From assembly GCF_019634775.1 (NCBI RefSeq), contig NZ_JAHCAS010000003.1, positions 1 to 64,000 on the forward strand: a DNA stretch of 64,000 nt, in the 5' to 3' direction. The stretch's first letter is position 1. Each line of letters opens with the position of its first letter. Source of the stretch: Dokdonella sp. (GTDB lineage: Bacteria > Pseudomonadota > Gammaproteobacteria > Xanthomonadales > Rhodanobacteraceae). Position numbers and translations under genes: made by a program. Positions 40,545 through 49,161 of this stretch are shown in pieces. The notes under the pieces are model-generated. The model was not told where the DNA came from, ran no database searches, and worked only from the letters and a program-made list of their open reading frames with translations.

Positions 40545-41086
40545 GCGGTCACCCAGCGGCCGTCACGCAAGCGCGGGCGCGTGGCGGTATCACCGGCCCT
40601 GTTCATACGTTCAACGAGGGCATCGATGGCTTGTGGAAGGGCGAGCTTCTGGGCGAGGAAGACCAGCTTGCGCTCGTTGTCGGTGCGGATGCGCGCGATG
40701 CGCTGCAACAGCGCCGTGTTCGGCGGACGCACGTGTGGCTCGAAGTCGCGCAGCAGGTAGACGCCAAACTGCACGCTCTGCAGGATGAAGCGCAGCGCAT
40801 CCGGGAAACGCTTCGAGCCCGGCACGCGCATCTCGCTCTCGCGCAGCGCGGCGATGCCGTTTTCCGGATCCCACAGGTACACCGACTGGCCACTGCGGAT
40901 GGCCAGTTGACGGAATTGCGCGATGGTTTCGTCGACGTTCGGCGTCTCGATCCCGACCAGGTTGCCCTCGGCCTTGACGATCTGCTCGAACAGCTTCGGC
41001 GTCACCAGCAGTTCGGTGGACTCCTGCACGACCCGCGTTGCCCCGTGCCTGGTTGATCGGCGCACCATAGCCGTGTCGAAGCGCAT
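40541..41086 (-). CDS. Stand-alone Ycf46 N-domain-like protein
   Basis: A 181-residue soluble protein. From memory, its pattern (LVGIETPNVDETIAQF, VYLWDPENGI, GVYLLRDFEPHV, then RKLVFLAQKLALPQAI) parallels the N-terminal half of Ycf46-type AAA ATPases, which read like FIYIPTLEEER, IYTWD, AIFLLKDFD and IIIIAPQLNLP. The AAA module itself is absent. An alternative ATG lies 18 bases downstream of 41086. It is the first gene of a two-gene unit with the GGDEF-EAL protein and is divergent from the FadJ-like gene. Function unknown. Confidence 0.6.
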   Translation of the reverse strand: MRFDTAMVRRSTRHGATRVVQESTELLVTPKLFEQIVKAEGNLVGIETPNVDETIAQFRQLAIRSGQSVYLWDPENGIAALRESEMRVPGSKRFPDALRFILQSVQFGVYLLRDFEPHVRPPNTALLQRIARIRTDNERKLVFLAQKLALPQAIDALVERMNRAGDTATRPRLRDGRWVTA

Positions 41087-41158
41087 TGACCAGAGCCGCC
41101 ACCAGCCCGGATCATGGGCGTTCCCGCGCCAGCGCGTCGAGTCACCGAGGTCTCCCCC

Positions 41159-43210
41159 ATGTTCGAAGGTCTGCGCTTCAAGCACTGGAGCAGCGAACGC
41201 GATGCGGAAGGCATCGTCGTCCTTGCCCTCGACCGTGCCGCCAGTTCGGTCAACACCTTCGCCCGCGAGGTGCTCGATGAACTCGACGAAATCCTCGAGC
41301 GCCTGTCGTTCGAGCCGCCGAAGGGCCTGGTCATCCGTTCGGCCAAGGCGGCCGGCTTCATCGCCGGCGCCGATATCCGCGAGTTCGAGGGCTACGGGCG
41401 TTCCGGGCGCGTGCTCGACGCGATCAGCCACGGCCAGCGCGTGCTAGACCGCATCGCCCGCCTGCGCTGCCCGAGCGTCGCCGCGATCCACGGCCACTGC
41501 ATGGGCGGCGGCACCGAACTGGCCCTGGCCTGCCGCTACCGCGTCGCCAGCCGCGATCCGTCGACGCGCATCGGCCTGCCCGAAGTCAAGCTCGGCATCT
41601 TCCCCGGCTGGGGCGGCAGCGCGCGCCTGCCCTACCTGGTCGGTGCACCGAAGGCGCTCGAATTCATGTTGAGCGGGCGCACCGCCTCGGCCGAGAACGC
41701 GCGTGCGATGGGCCTGGTCGATGCGGTGACCTCGGCCGAACTCCTCGTCGAACGCGCCAAGGAACTGATCCGCAAGCCACCACAGCGCCCGCTCGCACAA
41801 CGCGTCACGGCCTGGGCGACGAATACCTGGCTGGCGCGCCAGATCCTCGCGCCGATGGTGCGCAAGCAGACCGCGGCGAAGGCGCGACCCGAGCACTACC
41901 CTGCTCCATTCGCCCTGATCGACACCTGGCGCAAAGGTGGCGCGCTCGGCACACGCCTGCGCAACGAGGCGCGCGCCGTCGCCAAGCTTGCCGGCACGCC
42001 GACTGCGCGCAACCTGATCCGTGTGTTCTTCCTGCAGGAACGCCTCAAGGGCCTCGGCAGCGGTACCGCCCACGGCATCCGCCACGTCCACGTCATCGGC
42101 GCCGGCGTGATGGGCGGTGACATCGCCGCCTGGTCTGCGCTGCGCGGCTTCGACGTGACCCTGCAGGACCGCGAGTCCACGTACATCCAGCCCGCTCTCG
42201 AGCGCGCGCGCGACCTGTTCGCCAAGCGCCTGAAGACCGCCGACCGCATCGACCCGGCGCTGGCCCGCCTCAAGGCCGACGTCGAAGGCCATGGCGTCGC
42301 CGATGCCGACCTCGTCATCGAGGCGATCTTCGAGAACGCCGAGGCCAAGGAGGCGGTGTACCGCGCCACCGAACCGCAGATGAAGGACGACGCCCTGCTC
42401 GCCAGCAACACCTCGAGCATTCCGCTCGACGAGCTGCGTGGCGCGGTGGCCAAGCCCGCGCGCTTCCTCGGCCTGCACTACTTCAATCCGGTCGCGTTGA
42501 TGCCGCTGGTCGAGATCGTGCGCCACGACGTCCTCGATGCCGACATCGAGAAGCGCGCGCTGGCCTTCTGCAAGGCGATCGACAAGCTGCCGGTGCCGGT
42601 CAAGGGCACCCCGGGTTTCCTCGTCAACCGCATCCTCATGCCGTACATGCTCGAGGCGGTGCGCCTGTACGGCGAAGGCGTGCCGGGCCCCGTACTCGAC
42701 AAGGCAGCCAAGAAGTTCGGCATGCCGATGGGACCGATCGAACTCGCCGACACGGTCGGCCTCGACGTCGCCGCCTCGGTCGGGCGCGAGCTTGGTCCGT
42801 TTCTCGGCCTCGAAATCCCGCCCGGCATGGAATCGCTGCTCGCCTCGGGCAAACGCGGCAAGAAGGACGGCGAAGGCTTCTACCGCTGGGTCGACGGCAA
42901 GCCGGTCAAGCCCGAGGTCGACCCGAACTACGCCGCGCCGTCCGACATCGAGGACCGCATGATCCTGCCGATGCTCAACGAAGCCGTGGCCTGCCTGCAC
43001 GACAGCGTGGTCGACGACGCCGACCTGCTCGACGCCGGCGTCATCTTCGGCACCGGCTTCGCCCCGTTCCGCGGCGGCCCGATCCAGTACATCCGCGACA
43101 CCGGCGCCGATGCACTCAAGGCCCGCCTCGAACTGCTCGCCCAGCGCCACGGCGAACGCTTCACGCCGCGGCCGGGCTGGGATGATGCGGGACTGCGGGT
43201 GGAGCGGTGA
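41159..43210 (+). CDS. Fatty-acid oxidation bifunctional enzyme (FadJ-like)
   Basis: A 683-residue fusion of enoyl-CoA hydratase and 3-hydroxyacyl-CoA dehydrogenase. The hydratase oxyanion and catalytic region is GADIREF, GHCMGGGTELALACRYRV and LPEVKLGIFPGWGGSARL, with both Glu residues present. The NAD-binding motif is VIGAGVMGGDIAA, and the dehydrogenase His lies in LGLHYFNPVALMPLVE. Two C-terminal HAD domains follow. No thiolase gene is adjacent. GAGG lies 10 bases before the ATG at 41159. Confidence 0.92.
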   Translation: MFEGLRFKHWSSERDAEGIVVLALDRAASSVNTFAREVLDELDEILERLSFEPPKGLVIRSAKAAGFIAGADIREFEGYGRSGRVLDAISHGQRVLDRIARLRCPSVAAIHGHCMGGGTELALACRYRVASRDPSTRIGLPEVKLGIFPGWGGSARLPYLVGAPKALEFMLSGRTASAENARAMGLVDAVTSAELLVERAKELIRKPPQRPLAQRVTAWATNTWLARQILAPMVRKQTAAKARPEHYPAPFALIDTWRKGGALGTRLRNEARAVAKLAGTPTARNLIRVFFLQERLKGLGSGTAHGIRHVHVIGAGVMGGDIAAWSALRGFDVTLQDRESTYIQPALERARDLFAKRLKTADRIDPALARLKADVEGHGVADADLVIEAIFENAEAKEAVYRATEPQMKDDALLASNTSSIPLDELRGAVAKPARFLGLHYFNPVALMPLVEIVRHDVLDADIEKRALAFCKAIDKLPVPVKGTPGFLVNRILMPYMLEAVRLYGEGVPGPVLDKAAKKFGMPMGPIELADTVGLDVAASVGRELGPFLGLEIPPGMESLLASGKRGKKDGEGFYRWVDGKPVKPEVDPNYAAPSDIEDRMILPMLNEAVACLHDSVVDDADLLDAGVIFGTGFAPFRGGPIQYIRDTGADALKARLELLAQRHGERFTPRPGWDDAGLRVER

Positions 43211-43239
43211 TGCTTGATCGGTGATCCGTAAAAGCTGCT

Positions 43240-43271
43240 TTTGCTCTTCCGAATCACAAATCACCAATCAC
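43240..43271. repeat. Short GAATCAC/AATCACC intergenic motif
   Basis: Between the convergent FadJ-like and panE genes is a run of GAATCAC, AATCACC and AATCAC units. From memory, such strings are frequent in xanthomonad intergenic DNA. The panE stop codon lies inside it. Confidence 0.35.
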
Positions 43272-44179
43272 AGGCCCCGCTCGTATATGCGCATGTGAGT
43301 GCACGCCGCGGCCAGCAGCGGCGTGTCGACGCCGAGTGCCTGGGCGCGGGCGAGCAGGTCGCCGAGGATGTGTTCGGTTTCGGTACGCGCGCCGCGTTCG
43401 AGGTCGCGCAGCATCGAGGCCTTGAGCGGTGAGCCTTCGGCGGTCAGGGCCGCCAGCGCTTCGACGATCAGTTCATCGGTCGGCGCATGGCTGCTGCACC
43501 GCGCGGTCTCGGCGCATTCGAGGTAGAGGCGGCGGACCAGTGCCGCACCATCGGGCGTGGCCGCGATGTCGCCGACGCTGCCACGGAACAGGCAGGTGCT
43601 GCCGGCAAGCGCGGCGATGAAGGCAAACTTGGCCCACATCGCGTCGAGGATGCGCTCGTTCTCGCGCACTTCGGCACGCATCGATAGCAGCGCATCGCGC
43701 ACCGCGGCCGGTATCGCCTGTCCACCCTCGCGACGACCGAACTGCAGGCGATCGAGCGTGCCGATCTGGCGGATCGAACCATCGGATTGCAGGGCGACCG
43801 AGATATGGCAAAGCCCGCCGAGAACGCGCTCGCGGCCGAAGGCCGCATCGAGTGCGTCGAGATGGCGCAGGCCATTCAACAGCGGCAGGATGAGCGTGTC
43901 GGGACCGACCGCTGGCGCGATCGCGACGATCGCGCTGTCGAGGTCATAGGCCTTGCACGACAGGATGACGAGATCGAATCGCCCGACCGGATCGACCGCG
44001 GTGATCGCCGTGACGGGCGTGGTCGTCGTGCCCTGCGCGGTGACAAGACGCAGGCCATCACGGGCAAGCTGGGCGGCACGTGCCGGCCGCACGAGGAAGC
44101 GCAAGTCCTGGCCCGCAGCGACGAGGCGGCTGCCGAAATAGCCGCCGATGCCACCGGCGCCAAGGACCAGCGCGCGCAT
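43268..44179 (-). CDS. panE: 2-dehydropantoate 2-reductase family protein
   Basis: A 303-residue NADPH-dependent ketopantoate reductase-like enzyme of the pantothenate pathway. The Rossmann motif VLGAGGIGGYFGSRLVAAG is at the N-terminus. The family Lys is in WAKFAFIAALAGSTCL and the SSH-like helix in SPLKASMLRDLERGARTE. Its ATG overlaps the pilZ stop by one base. Several paralogues of this family exist in many genomes, so the pathway role is likely but not certain. Confidence 0.85.
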   Translation of the reverse strand: MRALVLGAGGIGGYFGSRLVAAGQDLRFLVRPARAAQLARDGLRLVTAQGTTTTPVTAITAVDPVGRFDLVILSCKAYDLDSAIVAIAPAVGPDTLILPLLNGLRHLDALDAAFGRERVLGGLCHISVALQSDGSIRQIGTLDRLQFGRREGGQAIPAAVRDALLSMRAEVRENERILDAMWAKFAFIAALAGSTCLFRGSVGDIAATPDGAALVRRLYLECAETARCSSHAPTDELIVEALAALTAEGSPLKASMLRDLERGARTETEHILGDLLARAQALGVDTPLLAAACTHMRIYERGL

Positions 44180-44541
44180 CACATCGTGTGCGTGGCGCGT
44201 TCCTGGCCGAGGATTCCGGCCAGGATCGTCTCGATCTTGGTGCGTGCGGCCTCGCCGTCGCTCGATTCGTTGAACTGCACGCCGATGCCGGCCGTGCGGT
44301 TGCCCTGCGCACCGGGCGGCGTGATCCACACGACCTTGCCGGCCACCGGCAGGCGATCGGCCTCGTCCATCAGCGAGAGCAGGATGAACACCTCGTCACC
44401 GGGGTTGTAGCGCTTGGTGGTCGGCACGAACAGGCCGCCGCCCTTGATGAACGGCATGTAGGCGTTGTACAGCGCGCCCTTGTCCTTGATCGCCAGCGAC
44501 AGGATGCCCTGCCGTGGCATGCCCCCCATGGGAGTCGACAT
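44179..44541 (-). CDS. pilZ: PilZ domain protein
   Basis: A 120-residue PilZ-fold protein resembling the type IV pilus PilZ (MGGMPRQGILSLAIKDKGALYNAYMPFIKGGGLFVPT, described as the N-terminal half). The cyclic-di-GMP RxxxR and (D/N)xSxxG motifs are absent, as in PilZ of Pseudomonas and Xanthomonas, which act through FimX/PilB rather than by direct ligand binding. It lies 1 base after holB, the usual neighbour. Confidence 0.92.
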   Translation of the reverse strand: MSTPMGGMPRQGILSLAIKDKGALYNAYMPFIKGGGLFVPTTKRYNPGDEVFILLSLMDEADRLPVAGKVVWITPPGAQGNRTAGIGVQFNESSDGEAARTKIETILAGILGQERATHTM

Positions 44542-44542
44542 G

Positions 44543-45505
44543 TCAGGTTCTCCGCGACGACGGCCAGCCGTGCAGCAGTTCGAGCACGACGAGCTCGCTG
44601 CGCAACGGCGTATCGAGTTGTTCACGCGCCCGGTTGGCGGCGGCGAACCACGCCACTAGCTTCGGGATTTCGCCGGGATCGGTCAAGCCGAGCGGCCCGC
44701 GCGTGCCGCGCGCAAGCTGGCAGGCCTCGTCGCGCACGACCACCGCGGCATGCCAGAGGCGCTCGGCCGGGCGATCGGCGACCCAGGCATCGGCCATGGC
44801 CAGCGCGCTGCCGCCACGTCGCAGTTCGGCGAGATCGCGCGTGCAGGCGGCGCGCAGTTCGAGCGCATCGCCCTGGGCGGCGGCGAGCGCCTGGCCTGGA
44901 TTGCCGAGCATGGCGACAAGCGCGGCGTCGACCTTGGCGGCAGCGACACCCTGCGTGCGCAGCCAGGCCTGCGCCTGCGCGGCCGGTGGCGCCTGCACGT
45001 CGATGCGCTGGCAGCGGCTGCGGATCGTCGCCGGCAGGCGCGTCGCGCGATCGGCCACGAGGACGATCAGCGTGCTCGCAGTCGGTTCCTCGAGCGTCTT
45101 CAGCAGGGCATTGGCCGTGCTCGTGTTCATCGCATCGGCCGGATCGATGACGGCAACCTGGCGACCGCCGAACTGGCTGGCCAGGGCGAGGCGCTGCGAC
45201 AGCGCGCGGATCTGGTCGACGACGATCTCGCTGCGTACCTTGCCGTCATCGCGCGTTTCCAGGCCGACGTCGATGCGGTCAGGGTGCGAACCGGCGACGA
45301 GCAGCCTGCAGCCACGGCAATGCCCGCAGGCATGGCCGTCCATCTCGCGCGATTCGCAGAGGATCGCGCGCGCGAAGGCATCGACCAGGGCGCGCTTGCC
45401 GAGCCCGGCGGCGCCGGCGACGAGCAGCGCATGCGGCAGGCGGTCGGCGGCGAGGCGCGCGGCCAGCGAGCGCCAGGTTTCGTCGAGCCAGGGCGCCAGC
45501 GTCAC
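44543..45505 (-). CDS. holB: DNA polymerase III delta' subunit
   Basis: A clamp-loader subunit of 320 residues from a GTG at 45505, which overlaps the tmk stop as GTGA and has GGAGGG 7 bases upstream. The ATG 15 bases earlier would remove that ribosome site. The P-loop-like GAAGLGKRAL, zinc-binding CGHCRGC and the SRC-type motif TIRSRCQRID are visible. It works with the DnaX product, whose gene ends this window. Confidence 0.92.
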   Translation of the reverse strand: MTLAPWLDETWRSLAARLAADRLPHALLVAGAAGLGKRALVDAFARAILCESREMDGHACGHCRGCRLLVAGSHPDRIDVGLETRDDGKVRSEIVVDQIRALSQRLALASQFGGRQVAVIDPADAMNTSTANALLKTLEEPTASTLIVLVADRATRLPATIRSRCQRIDVQAPPAAQAQAWLRTQGVAAAKVDAALVAMLGNPGQALAAAQGDALELRAACTRDLAELRRGGSALAMADAWVADRPAERLWHAAVVVRDEACQLARGTRGPLGLTDPGEIPKLVAWFAAANRAREQLDTPLRSELVVLELLHGWPSSRRT

Positions 45506-46140
45506 TGCCCTGCCCTCCATGCCAAGACGAAGGCATCGATCGCCGCCAACGCATCGTCGCGCACGTGTTCGACCTCGCGGCTCGCGTCAATCACGCGGAA
45601 ACGTTCCGGTTCCGCCGCCGCGCGTTCGCGGTAGCGCGCACGCACGCGCTCGAAGAACGCGGCCTGCTCGCCTTCGATGCGGTCGGGTTCGCCGCGCGCC
45701 TGGGTGCGTGCGAGGCCTTGCTCGACCGGCAGGTCGAGCAGCAGGGTCAGGTCGGGCCGAATGCCGGCCGCCCAAGATTCAAGTTCCGCGATGCGTTGCC
45801 CGGGCTGGCCACGCCCGCCGCCCTGGTAGGCGAAGCTGGCGTCGGTGAAGCGATCCGACAGCACCCAGTCGCCGCGCGCGAGGGCGGGTTCGATGCGCTC
45901 GCGCACGAGTTGGGCGCGCGAGGCGAACATCAGCAGCAGTTCGCTTTCCGCGCAGAGGCCGGCATGGGCGGGATCAAGCACGAGCGCGCGCACCGCCTCG
46001 CCGAGCGCGGTGCCGCCGGGCTCGCGGGTGACTTCCACGTTCAGGCCGTGCGCGGCAAGGGCATCGCGCACGGCGGCGAGCACCGTGCTCTTGCCGGCGC
46101 CTTCGCCGCCTTCGAGCGTGACCAGCGCGCCGCGGTTCAT
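45502..46140 (-). CDS. tmk: Thymidylate kinase
   Basis: A 212-residue enzyme phosphorylating dTMP to dTDP. The P-loop is LEGGEGAGKSTVL, followed by the DR(F/Y) motif in LSDRFTDASFAYQGGGRG and the LID region ARGEPDRIE. It overlaps mltG by 4 bp and holB by 4 bp, inside the conserved mltG-tmk-holB-pilZ order. Confidence 0.96.
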   Translation of the reverse strand: MNRGALVTLEGGEGAGKSTVLAAVRDALAAHGLNVEVTREPGGTALGEAVRALVLDPAHAGLCAESELLLMFASRAQLVRERIEPALARGDWVLSDRFTDASFAYQGGGRGQPGQRIAELESWAAGIRPDLTLLLDLPVEQGLARTQARGEPDRIEGEQAAFFERVRARYRERAAAEPERFRVIDASREVEHVRDDALAAIDAFVLAWRAGQ

Positions 46141-47177
46141 CGGCGGATCCGCCGCAGGTACTCGGCGACCGCGCGGTTGTGCTCGGCCAAGGTCGCCGAG
46201 AACACGTGGCGTCCGCTGCCGTCGCCAACGGCGACGAAGTACAGCGCATTGCCGCCGGCAGGATGCAACGCGGCCTCGATCGCCTTCGCGCCGGCCAGTG
46301 CGATCGGCGTCGGCGGCAGGCCGGCGCGCGTATACGTGTTGTACGGCGTGTCGGTGTCGAGATCGCGGCGACGGATGTTGCCGTCCCAGGTCTCGCCGAG
46401 GCCGTAGACCACACTCGGGTCGGTCTGCAGGCGCATGCCGAGCCTGAGACGACGCGCGAACACGCCCGAAATCTCGGCGCGCTCCTCGGCAATGCCGGTT
46501 TCCTTCTCGATGATCGAGGCGAGGATCAGCGCCTCGTACGGCGAGGCCAGCGGCGAACCGGGATCGCGCGCCGGCCACAGCGCATCGAGGGTCGCCCGCG
46601 TCGCTGCATGCGCGCGGCGCAATACGTCGATGTCGGCCTCGCCCTTCACCCAGGCATAGGTCTCGGGCAGGAACCAGCCCTCCGGCGAGCCGTCGATGCC
46701 GAGGCGCGCGGCGACGGTCGAGTCATCGAGGCCCGGCAGGGTCTGTTCGAGCCCGCCTTCGGCACCGAGCGCGAGGCGCAACTGGCGGAAGGTCCAGCCG
46801 TCGACGATCGTGAAACTGTGTTGGATGACGCGACCGAAGGCCATCGTCGCGAGCAGTTCGCGCGGCGTCGTGCCTGGCTTGAGCGCGTACTCTCCGGCCT
46901 GGAGTCTGGAAGAGACACCCATCTCGCGCGCGAGCAGGCGCCAGTAGAACGGCGACGCGCGGGTGATGCCTTCGCGGCGCAACTGGCGCACGAGTTCCTT
47001 GTACGGCGTGCCACGCGTGAAATCGAGCGAGCGCACCTCGGCGACCGCCAGCGGCGCGTCAGCGAAGCGCTGGAAGTCGCGCCAGGCGAATACGCCGGCA
47101 GCCGCCACGGCGGCAGCGAGGACGAGCAGGAGCAGCAGCCAGAAACGCACGCCGCCGCGGGACGTCGATGCAGGCAT
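46137..47177 (-). CDS. mltG: Endolytic transglycosylase (YceG)
   Basis: A 346-residue inner-membrane lytic transglycosylase that trims nascent glycan strands. One N-terminal membrane helix precedes a LysM-like part, and the catalytic Glu is in ILASIIEKETGIAEER. The C-terminal YceG signature includes LQTDPSVVYGLG and YNTYTRAGLPPTPIA. The ATG at 47177 is chosen over a TTG at 47198. A 600-bp gap with REP repeats separates it from pabB. Confidence 0.94.
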   Translation of the reverse strand: MPASTSRGGVRFWLLLLLVLAAAVAAAGVFAWRDFQRFADAPLAVAEVRSLDFTRGTPYKELVRQLRREGITRASPFYWRLLAREMGVSSRLQAGEYALKPGTTPRELLATMAFGRVIQHSFTIVDGWTFRQLRLALGAEGGLEQTLPGLDDSTVAARLGIDGSPEGWFLPETYAWVKGEADIDVLRRAHAATRATLDALWPARDPGSPLASPYEALILASIIEKETGIAEERAEISGVFARRLRLGMRLQTDPSVVYGLGETWDGNIRRRDLDTDTPYNTYTRAGLPPTPIALAGAKAIEAALHPAGGNALYFVAVGDGSGRHVFSATLAEHNRAVAEYLRRIRR

Positions 47178-47245
47178 CGGCAAACCGGACCCAGGCAATC
47201 CAAACCCGCGCAGGGTAGCAGGATCGGCATGCCGCGGGCTCGGCT

Positions 47246-47776
47246 GTAGGAAACCCCTTCAGGCGTGATGCTGTTTTCCAGACATCAACGCGCTGTAGGA
47301 AACGCCTTCAGGCGTGATGCTTTTCCGGGCATCAACGCGCTGTAGGAAACGCCTTCAGGCGTGATGTTTTTCCGGGCATCGATGCGTTGTAGGAAACGCC
47401 TTCAGGCGTGATGCCCTGCTCCTGACATCAATGCGCTGTAGGAAACGCCTTCAGGCGTGATGCTTCTTCGTTGGGGGGTTGTACGGAAGGAGCATCGCGG
47501 CTGAAGCCGCTTCCTACAGCCGCTTCCTACGGCCGCTTCCTACAGCCGCTTCCTGCGGCCGCTTCCTACGGGCGTTTCCTGCGGGACGGGGCGGCACCGG
47601 TTCTGTAGGAAACGCCTTCAGGCGTGATGCTTGCCGGGCATCAACGCGCTGTAGGAAACGCCTTCAGGCGTGATGCTTCTTCGTTGGGGGGTTGTACGGA
47701 AGGAGCATCGCGGCTGAAGCCGCTTCCTACAGCCGCTTCCTACAGCCGCTTCCTACAGCCGCTTCCTACAGCCGCA
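47246..47776. repeat. REP array between pabB and mltG
   Basis: Seven direct units starting GTAGGAAACGCC (one with a CCCC variant) begin at 47246, 47295, 47342, 47389, 47438, 47605 and 47651, mostly 46-49 bp apart. Inverted partners starting GCATCGCGGC lie at 47492 and 47705. Each is followed by short tandem units of about 15 bp with the core CAGCCGCTTCCTA. The block 47438-47530 is copied at 47651-47743. The array fills nearly the whole gap, and no gene is visible in it. Confidence 0.9.
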
Positions 47777-47782
47777 TCCTGC

Positions 47783-49135
47783 TCACCCATCGAGCCCGAG
47801 CGCGCGCAGCAGGCCGCGGGCCTTGGCGCGGGTTTCGGCGAGTTCGGCTTCGGCGATCGAGTCGACGACGATGCCGGCGCCGGCACGGAAACGCACGCGG
47901 TCGCCGACCTGGGTCAGGGTGCGGATCAGGATGTTGAGGTCGAGGTCGCCGTTGCGGTCGAGGTAGCCGAGCGATCCGGTGTAGGCGCCGCGCGGCGCGC
48001 GTTCCAGTTCGGCGATGATCTCCATGCAGCGCACCTTCGGGCAGCCGGTGATCGTGCCGCCCGGAAACACGGCACGGATGACCTGGCCCGGCGTGACGCC
48101 TTCGCGCAGGTGCCCGCGCACGTTCGAGACGATGTGATGGACGTGCGCGTAGCTCTCGACCGCCATCAGTTCATCGACCGCGATGCTGCCTGGCACGCAG
48201 ACGCGGCCGAGATCGTTGCGCTCGAGGTCAATCAGCATGACGTGTTCGGCGCGTTCCTTCGGATGACCGACCAGTTCGAGGATGCGCGCAGCGGTGTCGT
48301 CGCCGTCCAGGCGCGGGCGCGTGCCGGCGATCGGCCGCGTCTGCACGGCGCGGCCGCGCGTCTCGACCAGGCGCTCGGGCGAGGAACTCGCCACGGCGAA
48401 GCCTTCGTACTGGAAGAAGCCGGCGAACGGCGCTGGATTCGCGCGGCGCAAGGCCGCGTGGATGTCGATCGGCCGCGTGCCGGGCGCCAGCGCGACGCGC
48501 CATTCGCGCGAGAGGTTGACCTGGAACACGTCGCCGGCCCGCAGGTACTCGTGGGTGCGCGCGACGCCGTCGAGGAAACGTGCCGGCGCATCCTCGTCGA
48601 CGCCGACGACGCGCGGCGCAACGGCGTCGAGCGGCGCGCAGGCGGCGAGGTCCGCGACCAGCTTGTCGAGCAGGTCTTCATGGCCGGCTTCGGCGACGAG
48701 CACGGTGCGCTGCTCGCGATGATCGAACAGGATCGCCGCCGGGCAGCGCAGGGCGAGCGCGACTGGCAAGGGCGACGGCGCGAGCCGCGAGCGCAGGCGC
48801 GGCTCGATCTCGCCGGCCAGTTCGTAGCCGAGATAGAGCAGCCAGCCGCCGTGGAACGGCCAGTCGTCGGGGGATTCACTGCTGCCGCCCGCGGCCGACC
48901 ATGCCGCATCGAGCGCATCGAGGAACGGCAGGCCAAGCGCGCAACCGTCACCATCGCGCGTCACGCCATCGGCGTCGAGCCGCAAGGTTTCCTGCGGGAA
49001 GGCGAACAGGATGTCCCAACGCGCCTGTGGCGTGCCGGTGGCGACGCTTTCGAGCAGGCCCGGATAGCGTGCCGGTTCGGCCGCGGCGAGCGCGGCGAGG
49101 TCGTGGCGAGCGGCCATGACACGCGCCGTCGCCAT
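47783..49135 (-). CDS. pabB: Aminodeoxychorismate synthase component I
   Basis: A 450-residue chorismate-utilising enzyme for p-aminobenzoate and folate. The core contains GDVFQVNLSREW, SSSPERLVETRG, HVMLIDLERNDLGRVC and GGTITGCPKVRCMEIIAELE. The motif around the E. coli nucleophilic Lys (PIKGT) reads PIAGTRPR, as in anthranilate synthase. Context after fabF and before mltG is where pabB sits in gammaproteobacteria, so PabB is favoured over TrpE. The start may be 49135 or 49117. Confidence 0.85.
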   Translation of the reverse strand: MATARVMAARHDLAALAAAEPARYPGLLESVATGTPQARWDILFAFPQETLRLDADGVTRDGDGCALGLPFLDALDAAWSAAGGSSESPDDWPFHGGWLLYLGYELAGEIEPRLRSRLAPSPLPVALALRCPAAILFDHREQRTVLVAEAGHEDLLDKLVADLAACAPLDAVAPRVVGVDEDAPARFLDGVARTHEYLRAGDVFQVNLSREWRVALAPGTRPIDIHAALRRANPAPFAGFFQYEGFAVASSSPERLVETRGRAVQTRPIAGTRPRLDGDDTAARILELVGHPKERAEHVMLIDLERNDLGRVCVPGSIAVDELMAVESYAHVHHIVSNVRGHLREGVTPGQVIRAVFPGGTITGCPKVRCMEIIAELERAPRGAYTGSLGYLDRNGDLDLNILIRTLTQVGDRVRFRAGAGIVVDSIAEAELAETRAKARGLLRALGLDG

Positions 49136-49161
49136 GTCGCCACGTCGATTCGTCGTCGTGT

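Noticed and set aside
47246..47776. CRISPR array reading of the regularly spaced repeats
   Set aside because: The units are themselves palindromic REP elements, the spacers are near-identical to each other rather than unique, inverted copies occur, and no cas genes are near.
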